Assembly (NCBI RefSeq): GCF_000143535.2
Contig: NC_037319.1
Span: 310,001 to 374,000, forward strand
Length of the DNA: 64,000 nt
Origin: Botrytis cinerea B05.10
Lineage: Eukaryota > Ascomycota > Leotiomycetes > Helotiales > Sclerotiniaceae
Reading direction: 5' to 3'
Position 1 is the first letter of the stretch, and each line of letters opens with the position of its first letter. The notes under the pieces are model-generated. The model was not told the DNA's origin. It did not search any database and saw only the letters and a list, made by a program, of their open reading frames with translations. Shown here piece after piece: positions 1-12,706 of this stretch. A program made the position numbers and the translations under genes.

Positions 1-276
1 TTATCATTCACCTATATGGTCCTGTTCGAGCCTGAGATTCAAGCATATTCACTCGAGCAAACAAAGTGAAAACATAGATTAGACCGTTCATATATAGATC
101 ATTGGAAATATGTTAGACTACCTTACCTATCAAAATAACACACACGTGATCAGTAGTTCACTTTCTCAAAGTTGACAATATACTCGCCTCTGATTCTTTT
201 TCTCAACCACACAACAACTAACTCGAAATTGAAGAATTCAACGTAGATGGCGGTTTACATTTCGAGAAGAGCATAA

Positions 277-1279
277 ATGCTCGATCGATTGTTTGAAGAA
301 GGCAGATTGAACAATGAATATAGATCCGCATTCGAACATGCGGCGTATGCGCTTTTGCGCGAGGAAGGAAAGATGGAGGTAATTGAGCGCACCGTCTACA
401 AAAAGCTCTGTAAGTATCTTCAACAATCATTTTTCTATTTCCAAGACAAATTAATAACAATTTATAGTCGGCGACGACCCCAAAGATAAGGAAAACGATG
501 CCAAAAATGCCAAGTCCACGCTTGCGCCCAAGAAGAGAAATGTTGCCGAGTCCAATGTCGGTAAAAGCGCAGAAACATCTGCTATTCCTACTGTGACACA
601 GGAGAAAGATATCCAAGAGGCCAGAGATTCAATCGAGTCTGATGTCACAAAGCTGGTTGCCAGCATCAGCTATAGAGATCAAGCCGCAAAAACTCCACCT
701 CCCGGAGAAAAACCACAGTTCACGGAAAGACAGATGCGAGTCATGGTAAAACAAGAAATAGCCAAAGCAAAGATGGGTGTTGTAGCTTGGCACAGGCTAC
801 GAGAGGCGAATGAAAAAAACACTGCAATAGCTGCCAGACACGACGCAATGCTGTTCAAGCGTGACGATTTGCTGCCAATGAGAACAGGTGGCAGTATCCA
901 ACAATTCTCGACATACGCTCCACCTGCCCGGGAATGTGAGAATTACTAGTTTGCTGAAGATGGCGCACAAATCAAAATGGTTGAACAGAGATTTAATGTC
1001 AGTGTCAAGTATATCTCTGAAACTTGGCTGTTTCGTTTGTGGCCTGTACCAGCAGATCGGGATGCCTTTGAAAAGGATCGTGCAAATGGAATGCAATTGC
1101 TTGCCAGATGCAAGGAATTTTTACAATTCTGGGTTTGGGTCTTCATATATACAGATCCTACAAGAGGTCGGGCTTCATTGACAACTTGCCTTGAATGGTT
1201 TTTGTTTGGGGAGACTTCTCTGGAGTATAAGGAGTTTGTCAGATTTGGCTTCCACCTCAAAGTCAATGATGCCCATTGA
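277..1279 (+). pseudogene. hypothetical locus, frame interrupted by in-frame TAG
   Basis: I do not recognise this protein. An ATG at 277 opens exon 1 (277-409). A good intron follows (410-467, GTAAGT...TTATAG), and exon 2 continues in a charged, coding-looking frame to a TAG at 947-949, giving about 160 residues. The N-terminus is helical and charged, followed by a Lys/Ala/Pro-rich linker and a helical stretch containing AKMGVVAWHRLREANEK. Directly after the TAG the same frame stays open to 1279 and still looks protein-like (for example PADRDAFEKDR). A further plausible fragment (VGDQWKTLPAVIK) lies in another frame at about 1300-1400. The sequence shows a stop inside a longer frame. Nonsense decay is the simplest reading. 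A weak in-frame intron (888-959, 72 nt, donor GTGGCA) would also remove the stop. The first exons could alternatively encode a short functional protein. Confidence 0.4.
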
Positions 1280-1281
1280 AG

Positions 1282-2014
1282 CTACTGAGTCATTGAAGAA
1301 GAATGTAGGTGATCAATGGAAGACGTTGCCAGCTGTTATCAAAATTCAGGATGGGAAGTTGGGAGAAGAGCACGCTGCACGTATGAAAGCAAGTATAGGT
1401 AGTTCCAAAGACTATCCTGTACTTAGAATAGACAAAATCATAGACCGATGGATACACAAAATACCCAACCATCTAATCTTCTGCAACAATCAAATATCTC
1501 TCCACCTCCGGCTATTTATCTTTCTACAATCGTCAACGTAGTAAGGAAAAGGATCAGCATGGCAGTTCCAATGGGTGGGATACTTCCGAATGCATGCACA
1601 TATTAGAAAAGATGGATGGTCCTTCCCTTCACATCAACTAATTGCTCGCACTTTATATTTTCACCATCTCCCGAGAACTGTCTGTCACACCAGACACGGT
1701 TTATTGTTGCATAAAATTGCTACAAGTATCAAAGCTTCCGTCAAATCAAACTTGGGCCTAGACTTAGACCTAGAGATATGTACTTCTCCGGCACTGAAAT
1801 ATAAGTCAGTGGCCTAGAATTGCGCGATCAAATTGAAATCCATCGCGAAAGAGCAAAGCCTCGAGCTTAGTTAGTAAAGATTCACAGCACAAAAGAACGA
1901 ACATATCAATAAAAGCAATTTTTATCATTTCAAGAAACGCTTATCAGTGATTGATTCAGAAATGTAGGACAATTATTGAACTCTAGCCCTGCTACCCTTG
2001 ATCTCGTCAAGAAA
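1282..2014. other. intergenic, decayed coding fragments only
   Basis: Nothing firm is seen here. The first 250 bases contain a coding-looking fragment in a frame shifted relative to the upstream locus. The rest is AT-rich and forms the shared 3' flank with the convergent glutathione S-transferase gene. Confidence 0.5.
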
Positions 2015-2972
2015 TTATTTCTTGGCATCGCTCTTCATACCTGCCTGGATCCATTCTCTACCTTTCTCTGCCGCAGCCTTCATTTTTGCCTCACGTTCAG
2101 GGTCTTTCTTTAAGGCTCCGATGTTGTGTGGATCTGGTACATGACGGCCCTTCTCAACTCCAGGTCTCTTTTCCATTCTCTCATCCCATGCCTTGAGAGC
2201 TGGGAATTCCTCGATATCAACTCCACTGTAAAAGGCAGCAGTTACCCAACCCCAATGAGCAATATCAGCGATTGTACATCTGTCACCAACCACTAAAGTA
2301 TGTTGTTAGTGATATTTCTTTAAAATGGGTAAGGGGGAAAGGGATGCCCTAGCAAATTGAACAACTGCATTGCAAGATATGCACCAAGTGGCTGATCACG
2401 AAGCAAGTATCAGGAGTCAGTTATACTTACAATAACCAGAGGTTGATTTTTCTAGATGAGTATTGAGGACAGAATACAAACGCCTGGTCTCATTTGTATA
2501 GCGATTGATACCATACTCGATCCTCTCGGGGGCGTATTTTGAGAAGTGGTTAGCTTGACCTTGCATGGGACCTACACCAGCATTGAGGAAAAAGAGCTAG
2601 ATATGATGTCAGCTTGTTTGGTTTGAGATCTAGAAACATTGCATCATTTACCCAGTTGTTGACTTCATAGTACTCTCTTGTACCCTTTGGGTATGAGATC
2701 TTATGCTCGGTATCATATCTATCGACGAGGTATTGCTGAATGCTACCACTCTCAAACAGATTGATCTTCTTTCCATCCGTGAATGTATCGGTCAAAGCGG
2801 GAATTCGTCCATTGGGATTTATCTCAAGAAACCATGGCTCTTTTTGGGTGTTTTTAGAGATGTCAATCTTGTGTACCTCGTAGGAAAGACCCAGTTCCTC
2901 CAAAGTGATCGATATCTTGATTCCATTAGGAGTTTGGGTTGTGTAGAGATGAATGTCTGATTGGGAAGCCAT
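2015..2972 (-). CDS. glutathione S-transferase, Ure2/YfcG-like
   Basis: Three exons (2652-2972, 2431-2596, 2015-2292) encode 254 residues. Introns are 2597-2651 and 2293-2430, both GT...AG, and the frame is preserved. The N-terminal thioredoxin-fold domain carries the YfcG/Ure2-type opening [11 protein letters not shown], in which the Thr-Pro-Asn region replaces the catalytic Tyr/Ser of classical GSTs. The cis-Pro stretch NPNGRIPAL and the glutathione gamma-Glu-binding motif LFESGSI follow. The C-terminal helical domain has [15 protein letters not shown], the conserved N-capping region of GST helix 6. This family conjugates glutathione or acts as a disulfide-bond reductase, normally in the cytosol. 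The start was taken at MASQSD because this ATG gives the usual family N-terminus. A more 5' ATG at 3017 is in frame but adds atypical sequence. The long 5' flank is shared with the divergent SF1 gene. Confidence 0.93.
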
Positions 2973-3589
2973 TTTGGGAGTGATATGAGAATTTAACTGT
3001 ATAAGACGGTTGTTCATAGATATGAATTTGCAAATGGGAATGAGTGAGATATATAAAGAATTCTTGAACTCTTTGATTTGTAATATGTCTGTACTTGAAC
3101 ATCACATATGTGTGACTTCCTACTACTTTACCCCACCTACCCACCTTGCGATGATGCGATCTACGGAATAAAATGTTCATACTGCTGATCCATTTATCTT
3201 ACCAAGCTGACGCTTCAAAACGGCTCTTTGGAACGAGGCTTGGCGGGAAATGCCGGACAAGGCAGTTCTTTCCACAACACATGACTGTTTGACGGACAAA
3301 TCCCCTTTGTGTGATATGTACACGTGATCGAGGACAATAAATAAGTCCTGCTGTTATCATGTCTGTCGTCACATTTGAACGCGACAGTATCGTTTGGTGG
3401 CCTCTCGCTGAAGAATAATAACTGTGTCACGTGCACATCATACTAGAGCCAATGAACACTAGCTCAGCCGGTTAAGCTGCTCACTCGGTAGATTCCAGAC
3501 TTACAATACAATCTTTCTTCTAATCTTTCATACCATCTACAACAATATCGAAATCGGCAGCCATCGATATTAATACCCGGCACAACATC
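2973..3589. promoter_or_regulatory. divergent intergenic region between GST and SF1 genes
   Basis: About 620 bases separate two divergent start codons, so this must hold both promoters. I see no confident TATA or CCAAT assignment. A tRNA-like D-arm string near 3460 was examined and rejected. Confidence 0.5.
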
Positions 3590-5803
3590 ATGGCGTGGAG
3601 ACAACAAGGAAGCACTGGATCGAACAATATTCCTTTGGGGAATCGACGACGCTTCCCTGGCGATGGCGGATCTGCTCAAGAGGAGAGCTATAGCCCAGTT
3701 CAATCTTCCAATAACTACCCTTCCAACAATCACCATGATTCGGGTATCAAGCGTGGAAGAAGCCCAACTGTAAAGTGTAAGTTTGTTCTGCCCAATACCG
3801 CAATCAATCAGTCTTAACATTTTGTAGCCGAAGAGCCTGCAGGCGATGGATCTCGACGTCGCAAGAAGAGAAATCGTTGGGGTGATGCTACTGAGAATAA
3901 GGCTGCAGGTCTCATGGGACTTCCAACTGCAATCATGGCGAACATGACAAGTGAACAACTTGAAGCTTATACCTTGCATTTCCGTATCGACGAAATTACA
4001 CAAAAACTGAGAATCGACGATGTTGTTCCAGCGGATGGCGACAGGTAAGGAATCTCTTCTGATGCGTCCTTAACAATAATTAATTATTTCTGCTGCAGAT
4101 CTCCTTCGCCAGCCCCTCAATACGATAACTTCGGTCGCCGTGTCAACACTCGAGAATACAGATACCGAAAGAGACTCGAAGATGAGCGACACAAATTGAT
4201 TGATAAGGCTATGAAAGTTATTCCTAACTATCACCCACCACAAGACTATCGCCGTCCTACTAAGACTCAAGAGAAAGTCTATGTGCCAGTCAATGACTAC
4301 CCAGAAATTAACTTCAGTATGATTGCTAACCCTCTAACCTTTCTAACCTTATTCTCCCTTCCATATCCGTTTTCATTTATCGTGTGACATTGGATGCAAC
4401 ATTTGGAAGACAAATGCATGGCACCGTCATCACTAACTTGTCGTACTCACTACCATTTTGCTCAAAGCTTTTGATCCTATACTAACACTTAGCTTGCGCT
4501 TTACTAAAGTTGGTTTACTTATCGGTCCTCGTGGCAATACATTAAAGAAAATGGAGACAGAATCTCAGGCTAAAATTGCTATCCGTGGAAAAGGATCCGT
4601 CAAGGAAGGAAAGGGTCGCTCCGATGCAGCCCACACCAGCAACCAGGAGGAGGATCTTCATTGTTTGATCATGGCAGATACAGAAGAGAAGGTCGAAAAG
4701 GCAAAGAAGTTAATTCATAACATCATTGAAACTGTAAGTTTCCGATACTCTACTCTGTTGTCCTCTTTCAAATACTGATTTACAACAGGCCGCCTCCATT
4801 CCAGAAGGTCAAAATGAGCTAAAGCGTAATCAACTCCGTGAACTTGCTGCTCTCAACGGTACGCTTCGTGATGATGAGAATCAAGCTTGTCAAAACTGTG
4901 GTGAAATTGGCCACAGAAAATACGATTGTCCCCAACAACGCAACTTCACTGCCAACATTATCTGTCGCGTTTGTGGTAATGCTGGACATATGGCTAGAGA
5001 TTGTCCAGATAGACCTCGCGGTGCCAATTGGCGTAATGATGGCCCTGCTGGTCCAAATGCTGTACCAGGCCAAGGCCGTATTGGCTCTGGCGATGCAGTC
5101 GATCGTGAATATGAGGTAAGCATAAACTCCATCAAAAATTCTCTCGTGCTAGATATTAACAACTTTGTCTTAGCAACTCATGCAAGAACTTTCTGGCGGT
5201 GCCCCGGCTGCTACAGATGCTCCTCGTCGTATCGAATCTGGTCCATCAGGTTATGACCAAGGTCCACCAAAAGATCAAGAAGATGTCAAACCATGGCAAC
5301 GAGGTCCATCAAATGCTCCCGCTCCATGGCAAAGAGGAAATGAGGGCCGTGATGGACGTGATGGCCGTGATCCTCGTGATTCTCGCGACTCTGCACCTTC
5401 TGGTCCTGCTCCATGGGCCAGACGAGGAGGTGATGACAGAGAAAGAGGAGGTTACCAGAATGGATACAATGCTCCACCATCTGCTCCTTGGGCAAAGCAA
5501 TCGCAAGCACCAGCTGCACCAACTGGTCCTGCTGCTTATCCTGGTCAAAATGGTTATGCCCCTGGATACGGTAGCTACCCTACTCAGCAACCACCAATGG
5601 GTGCTCCTCCTGGTCTCAGCAGCATGCCAGGACCCCCAGGCCTTAGCACTGCCAGTATCAATGCTCTCCTTCAACAATATGCCAATGCTCCTCCTCCACC
5701 TCCTCCATCGAATTCTGCCCCTCCACCACCTCCACCTGGAAGTGCTCCTCCTCCTCCACCACCAAGCGATCAGCCACCACCACCACCTCCTCCAGGAAAC
5801 TAA
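3590..5803 (+). CDS. MSL5: branchpoint-bridging protein SF1/BBP
   Basis: Six exons (3590-3776, 3828-4044, 4099-4316, 4510-4733, 4789-5115, 5174-5803) encode 600 residues, with all phases consistent. In order they give: an N-terminal basic patch with [12 protein letters not shown], the U2AF-ligand/Ser-Pro region typical of SF1; the helix-hairpin segment ending in [16 protein letters not shown]; a KH domain with [13 protein letters not shown] sequence (here [16 protein letters not shown]) and a QUA2 extension; two CCHC zinc knuckles ([14 protein letters not shown] and [14 protein letters not shown]); and a long Pro-rich tail with poly-Pro runs. SF1/BBP binds the intron branchpoint and bridges to U2AF in early spliceosome assembly in the nucleus. 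Intron 3 (4317-4509, 193 nt) is the longest and splits the KH domain. The tail also has a short Gly-Arg-Asp repeat around 5350-5390. Confidence 0.96.
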
Positions 5804-6890
5804 CTTCGTCTTCCCATGTAATGCAGAAGACTATTCTCAAATAATTTTCAGCCGGCGTGCAAAAGCAAACAATCACTGCACCAAGTTTGCAGCCTATTCA
5901 TGAAGGATACTAACCTAGGGATTTTTTTATCCATACATACAAGGCTTTGTGTTGACAAAGACGATGTTTATTTTTGGGTCGATATTTTTCGAGCCCACTT
6001 ACTCTAATTTTTTCTTTTGATTAGTGCCTTGCTGCTATTGTAACCATAGGAAAATAAATTATTTGTGAATATCTTTGGCTTCTATGGTCACTTTGTGAGA
6101 TGCGATATAAATTCTTTCAAATCATCTGTTGAGTGACGACCTACTTCGTAATTCCTTAGTATTATGGCGACTTGGATATGGATTATCAAGTTCATACACC
6201 TGTGGAGCCTGTTATGGCCGATTCTGCAAAACCACAACTCAACTTCTCAACTATCCCGAAAGGGAGGATATTCTGATTCCATCAGAGTTTGTTTACGATT
6301 TCACGTAGCCAAAAGCCGATTTTCACATTTATTTAAATCGACATTTCCTCTTGGATTCTACTTTTCACCTCTCTTTATCCCCCTTCTTTCTAACTTGTGG
6401 GCGCGCTAACTCTTAAATAGCACGAGAGTAAATCAATCCACTTCTAGTGGTACCAGAGTAAACTACCGTTTAATCCTACAAGTGAACGGAATTTTTGACT
6501 GAAGAAAGCTTTTGACCAGACACAAGCTTCCTCCATTTCACAAGACGGGGACGACTTGATAATGCGAAATGCCATCTCTAAAATTCACCCAAAGCCCAAC
6601 CGATCGACTTCTTGAAACGCCATACATTCATTCCGTCGAGTGTTTCGGCAAAGGTAATTGGGCCTAGTTTCTTAAGTCTGGAATCAAGGAAATAAAAGAT
6701 GGTCTGCATAGATTTTGATACAATTCATAGAGTGTGCGAGAAAATGGAAAAGTGTACATTCAATTGTGTTCCTGAGTATAAACCACCTACTATTCTTCAC
6801 TGGAATGAACCCTACACCATGGCCAATAACGCCACCAAAACTACGAAACTTCAAATAGCAGCCAAATTACAAAAAATCACAAACTGCATC
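5804..6890. other. intergenic, no gene seen
   Basis: This is a convergent 3'/3' spacer between SF1 and the coiled-coil gene. Short open frames at 6164-6409 and 6699-6923 look non-coding. It is AT-rich with no recognisable RNA gene. Confidence 0.55.
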
Positions 6891-9800
6891 TTACGATCTC
6901 TTGCCTCTCTTCCCCCTACCTGACCGCGTGCTGGAAAGTGGTGAAGCCCTTTTCAAGCTCTTCTTCGCTTTGGTTGTGTCCGCCTCTTTTTTAGCCGGCT
7001 CCAGATCTACAGTGTCGTCCCATAGCTCATCCGTATCGTCTTCAATACTTATAACTTCATCTTCATCTTTATCTTCAAGATCCACATCTTCTTCATCACT
7101 CTCATCTTCCTGTTCAATTTCAGGCTCCACAATATCTTTCTTTTCATCAAATGTGACCCTTGGTCTCGAAGCTGGCTTTTTGCTGATGAAACTCGACTTC
7201 CGTGGTTGCGCACTATATCCTGCGATCTGAAAATACGCATCGGAATCAGAATCATTCTCAGCGGCCCCCTTATTTTGGGGGTTAGACTCCGATTCAAAGT
7301 CCGAAGTATTTAAACCTTGTGCATCCTCCTCTTCCTCCTCTTCCTCATTGATAGGAGTCAGCGCAGGTGCACTACTTGATCCTTTGGATTTTTTCGCCTT
7401 CTTTTCCTTCTCCGCCTTTTCCTTCTTCGCCTTTTCCTTCTCCGCCTTTTCCTTCTCCGCCTTTTCCTTCTTCGCCTTTTCCTTCTTTGTCTGTGGCTTT
7501 TTCTTTTCCTTTTCCGCCTTTTCCTTCTCTGCCTTTTCCTTCTCCGCCTTTTCCTTCTCCGCCTTTTCCTTCTCCGCCTTTTCCTTCTCCGCCTTTTCCT
7601 TTTCCGCCTTTTCCTTCTTCGTCTGTGGCTTTTTCTTTTTCTTTTTCGCCTTTTCCGCTTCATTGTTACCGCTGCCACTTCCCGCTGGTGCAACTGCCAG
7701 TGCTCCAGCTCCAGCTCCTGGCGGTGGCGGTGGCGGTGGAGGTTGATTGTCACCGTGATTATGGTCATCTGGTTTCTTCTCCGCGTCTTTCTTAGCCTGT
7801 TCAGCAGCTTTTCTTTTAGCTTCATCCTCGACCTTTTTAGCTGCCGCAGCATCATCTGCTTCTTGTTGTGCTTGTCTCGCTGCAATATTTCTAGCTTTGG
7901 TTGCTTTAGCTTGAAGAGCAATTCTTGTCTTGATACGTTTCAATCCAAGTTTAGGGCCCTCGCCAGCCACTAAATAATCACGTTAGTCATGTGTTATTTG
8001 AACATTGAGGGTAGGATAAACATACTTATGTCGTGAGCAGTTTGAAGATCAGCCATTTCTTGTTTATTTCCTTCATTTTCTGCAATTGCTGCATCTCTCT
8101 GTAGTTGAAGAGTGGCACTAGTTTCTTCGGCTGCTGCAATTCGAGCTTCCAAATCAGAAACTTGAGCCTCGAGCTCTGTAATTCTTTGAGAATTATCTCC
8201 TGCAAAGTCGGGAGCTCCTGGTTCGAGTTCAGTTTGACGAGCAGCCAGTTCTTGTGTATGTTTTCGACACTCTCTTAATTTATCTTGAAGATCTTTACGT
8301 TGGGCTTGAAGAGCTGTCACAGTCCTCTTCGAAACATTGAGTTGTATTTCCATATCAAGATTCTGATTTTTGAGCTTCTTGAGATCTTCCGCTTGTCTTC
8401 GGAGCCTTTCGATGTGTTGCTTGTTAATTTCTTCGTTGGAATCATGTGATGCAACACTTTCAATATCTATATCTACATCACCCGCAGCATCATCCAATTC
8501 TTTTTGATGTGCTACTGCCGCTTTCTTTCGATCTTCTTCCGCTTTTTGTTCTCTTTCGGCCTTTGCAATTTTCAACTCTTCTTCGATTGCAGTATTCTCA
8601 AGTTCAAGCTCAGCGATTCTTTCTCTAGCAGCAGCTCCTCCATCATCATGTTGATGAAGACCTGCATACTCCGTCAATTGTCGAAGTTGATGCTGTCCTC
8701 TTCGCATACAAGCATCAAGTTCCGCTTCTAGATTCGTAATGGTTATTTGATCATCATCATGATTTTTTCGACAATCGGCCAAAGTTCTTCTCAATGCTCT
8801 TAGACCTTGCGGTGAGATACCATTAGCATTTAATCTAGCTTCATCAAGTCTTGCTTGGATGTCTTTGATTTGTTGTTCATGCCTTATGCTAGCATCCGAG
8901 ATTTGGTCATCCAAAAGAGCGATTCGTAAATCTCTATTCTCAAGGTCATCGAGGGCCTTGGAAAGGGGGCCATTAGCAGCATCCGCAGCTGGTTCTCTTT
9001 CTTTCAGTTCCTTGTTCTCCTTCGTTAGAGCGTCGATTTGCTCTTGCATGGTTGTCCTGAGTCCAATATTTACACTGTTTATGGCAGTGATTTGTTTTCG
9101 TAACTCGTTGATTGTTATTCGTAAATCTGCGATTATTGTATCACTTTCTTTCTTAGCCTCAGCTCGTTGAACCTCAGCTTTTGCTATGATATCGTCACTT
9201 TCAACCTTTAGCTCGGCCACTCGAGCCTCAGATTTTGCCAAAGTCACATCGAGTTTTGTGAAAGCCGCATCAGATTTTTTCAAAGCCACATTAGCTCTTG
9301 CCAAAGCCGCATCAGCACTTGCCAAAGCCGCATCAGTCCTCTTCTTTTCCTCATTTCGTTCATTTATAACTGATTGTAAGTTATCATTAAGTTCTTTCTC
9401 AGCCGCAATTCGTCGAGCCTCGCATTTTGCCAAGGCTTCCTCACTTTCTTTTTTTGCCGCATCTCGATTAGCGTTGGTCTGTAATAGGGTTTGGTGTCGT
9501 TCATTGATTGCATCGGCCAATTGCTTCTTGAATTTTGCAAGTTCGGGATTCGCAGTCTTGGATTCTGTCTGTAATTGAGCCGCAAGGTTTTCAATCTGGG
9601 TTTTGGCAGTCTGAGACTCTGTTTCCAATTGCTTCTTGAGACGAGCTATCTCTGCTCTTTGAGCCGTAATGTCTGCCTTATCTTTTGGATCTTTTGGATC
9701 ATCTGGATCGTCTGGATCATCGGGACTGACATAATTCTCCATAGCTTGTCTAGCAAGCTCATTATCGATATAATGCTCAAGTGCGATAATTTTCTCTCTG

Positions 9801-11401
9801 AGATCTTGTTTTTCCTGACGATTTTTGTTTATGTCGTCATCAAAATTAAGCATAACCGTCAATGACTTGATTTTCGCTTCTCTTGCAGCAATATCTGCGT
9901 TGAGATCTTTTATAGTCTCTTTACAAAGGTGAATATTCTTTTCGTGAAGCATATTTTCATCCATGATAGCTCTCAACTGTTGTTCTAGATCTGTCTTTTC
10001 TTTCTCCGAAAAGGTACCGGCTCCGGCGGCTTCGACCTTTACAATATTAGCCACTCTCGCTTCGGAAGCTGCCAACTCTTTCATGCAGTTATCTCTCTGG
10101 GCCGTCATCGTTTTCAAAGCTGCAGTGTGTCTTAAAGATTCATTTATGAAATCTGCTCGTTCTCTTATCATCTGACGTATCTCTAATCGTAGATCCTCAA
10201 CAAGTTGAGTCTTTGCGCTTAGGGATTGATTTGCGGCAGTTATCTCAGCCCTGAGTTTCTTGTCCAATTCTTGCTTATTCTTATCGTCTGGATGAAGGAT
10301 AACGTTTCTCAAACTTTCCTCTAGCTGTTTGTTTCTAGCTTCTGATCCTGCTGCATTTTCGTGATAACTTTCGAAATGTTTGCACAGTTCATCAAAAGCC
10401 TGGTCAGACAATAGAACTCCAGGTTTTGGACCATCCGAAGCCGGTTTCAACCCTCTTGCTACTGCATCGATGTATTCGGTTTGCTGACGACATTGATTTG
10501 TAAGTTCTTCCAATTTTTCCCGACAAGCTTTCAATTCCTTGTCCAATCGCTCAATTTCTGCTACCTCTCTAGCACAGTCTTGATCGGGTGGACGGGTACC
10601 ACGAGCCATGAAGAAATCTCTCCTTTCTTTTTCCAACTTTTCCATTCTTTCCGAAACTTCTTTTAGCGCCTCTTGTGTTCTTATATACTCTTTCTGTACT
10701 CTTCGATCGTAGCTAGAACTCGCATTACCACTCCCTGCTACGGTTTTTGCGAGTTCCACCATTTCAATAACTTCCTGGACAAGTTTGCTGAATTGTTGAG
10801 GTGTACTATGATTACGCCTTAAATTAATGACAGGCTCTTGATTATCTGAATCATATTCAACATCCTCAGCTTCTCTTTGACTCTCTTCCTCTCCCAAAGC
10901 TTCACGAAGAACCCTTAAAGTCGTAGTTATGGCCGCATGCCAATCCGCAACAGCTGTTTGGAATATAGCCGGATCCATATCTTGATCGGGATTCTGCTTT
11001 TGATTTGTGAAGTAATATTGTGTGGCTCTTCTGAATTCCAAGATATATTGTTCGGAACGATTTCGTAATCCACGCCATACACGACCTTTAGCTCGGTATG
11101 ACATGGATTGTTGATGTCCTTCCACAATCATATCCCTCATTATGATACATTGCTCGCTAATGAATTGGATACCGGCATCGTCAATTATTCGACCGTGTTC
11201 GTTTATGGCGTCGACAATGACCTTCATTACAGCTGCCCATTCATCTCTTTTCATATCCAATGAAACCAGACTTCCTTGAGACAAGCCACCAGCAATGGGA
11301 ATTTCTTGCTCCTTACGTGCTAGAAGATCTTCTATTTCCAATCTCTTCGCCTGTTCCTCTTGCCAAGCGGAATAATCTGGTTGAATGCTAGCAGCAGCCA
11401 T
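6891..11401 (-). CDS. long coiled-coil protein with Lys/Glu-repeat tail, function unknown
   Basis: Two exons (8026-11401 and 6891-7969; intron 7970-8025, GTATGT...TTTAG) encode 1,484 residues. The split Met codon at the junction keeps the frame. I do not recognise a specific family. Residues from about 200 to 1120 are almost continuous heptad-like coiled coil, with many runs such as RNKQLEESLRN and SDAALARANVALKKSDA. An internal near-repeat of Lys/Ala/Ser heptads (KSDAAFTKLDVTLAKSEA) is present. After the intron come an Ala/Lys helix, a poly-Pro stretch (eight Pro), and an array of the pentapeptide KAEKE interrupted by KKPQTKKEKA, which occurs twice. The C-terminus is acidic (EDESDEEDVDLED) and ends in a basic patch (GRGKRGKRS). 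It could be a cytoskeletal, Golgi-tether or chromosome scaffold protein; nothing in the sequence decides. The first 150 residues may form a separate globular domain. Confidence 0.85.
7390..7650. repeat. 15-bp tandem repeat coding for KAEKE pentapeptides
   Basis: On the + strand the unit reads TTTTCCTTCTCCGCC with small variants. On the coding (-) strand it gives Lys-Ala-Glu-Lys-Glu repeats of the coiled-coil protein. Two blocks are separated by the segment coding KKPQTKKEKA, and that segment itself recurs, which suggests duplication at a higher level. Confidence 0.9.
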
Positions 11402-12706
11402 TTTGAAGATTTCCCAAATTAATGGCTAGCTGTATGTGTATGAGATTGATTCGATTGAATTGGTTGTTGAATTGGTTGGCAAAGTATACCAGCGATCCCA
11501 TGAATGTATGGATCCTTCATCGATAGTATAAAATAGTAGAAGCTACTTATCGAAATGATTTTTCCTTTGTGATTTGCATGTTCTCAAAGCTTAATGCAGC
11601 CGAATTTTGAGAAGACTGGAGAAATCTTTGTTTTTCTTTGTTGTGATAAGGTCTCTTTGAAGTCGCAACACATTCTTTTTCAAGAAACACAATTGATCTT
11701 TTGAAAAAAATTGTTCTGGGAATTGGAAAGAGTATAGATTCTTCAATGGATTGAAAGAAATCCATGCTGGAGGGTTTTCATGTTGATGAAAACGGCGAAG
11801 GACGAGAATTCGTTCAACCATAATCGGTATGATCATGGTACTATTGAAGAATGAGGATTGATGGTCATTGAAAGTTTATGATACACTAATTTACTCGAAT
11901 CAAGCATTTGAGATTAATTGCTTATATGGTATTTCATTTTCTGACAGATAAATAGAGATTGAAATTGAAGTAATCGTCTAAATCTAGAAATTTGCCCAAC
12001 AACAAATAAGGGTGATTCATTCCATGATTAAACACTTCAATAAACTACCGGAACAAGCAATTCTTGACACCAAACCTAAATAAAGATCTAAACATCAGAT
12101 ACCAGAAAATGATTCCAGAGAGTCAATGTTCTCACGTTTTAAAGCCCCAAAAAAATCCAAAGATCAAAACATGACTATAAACTCTATTCTCCGAGACCGC
12201 ATGATCGTCCCCTATTTAACCGAATGCAAAATCTTGAAGTTCAAGTCACACGAATTCGAATGTACTGCATAAAGATGCTAGACATGATGTCGCACATTAG
12301 TTTTATACCAATCTCTGATATTCTCAGAGCCTACGACGAAACACTCGTGCTCGAGATATCTCTAGTAGATGATATGAAATAAGGAGATCGAGATCGAGTT
12401 TTCTCAATCACTACTCTGTTACGAGATGACCGATACCCTAAAAGAATATCTGAAAGAGACCATGAAGAGTCTTGCAAATCTTAATGACGGGACAAAGTAC
12501 TTGCGTTGTGGGGAATTTATTTCATAGGACTGATATTATAGGTTCTAGAAAAGCTACTTGGCGAATCCGAATATGAGATCTTGAATACAATACGAGGACA
12601 AAGAAGAAATAGTCACTTTTCCCGATTAATCTCTAATATACCTACAGATACCAAAATCTCAAGAACTCCTTCTCTCATCCATCTACAACCAACCTCCCAC
12701 ACTCTC
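11402..12706. other. intergenic, no gene seen
   Basis: This holds the 5' flank of the coiled-coil gene and the 3' flank of the DUF829 gene. It is AT-rich. Open frames at 11547-11836 have no coding character. Confidence 0.55.

Noticed and set aside
3448..3510. tRNA-like D-arm string (TAGCTCAGCCGGTTAAGC)
   Set aside because: No acceptor stem, anticodon arm or T-loop (GTTCRANNC) follows at the right distance.
7348..7746. Plus-strand frame rich in Ser/Phe/Ala (and a second one rich in Pro/Phe/Ser)
   Set aside because: It is the antisense shadow of the KAEKE repeat of the minus-strand coiled-coil gene.
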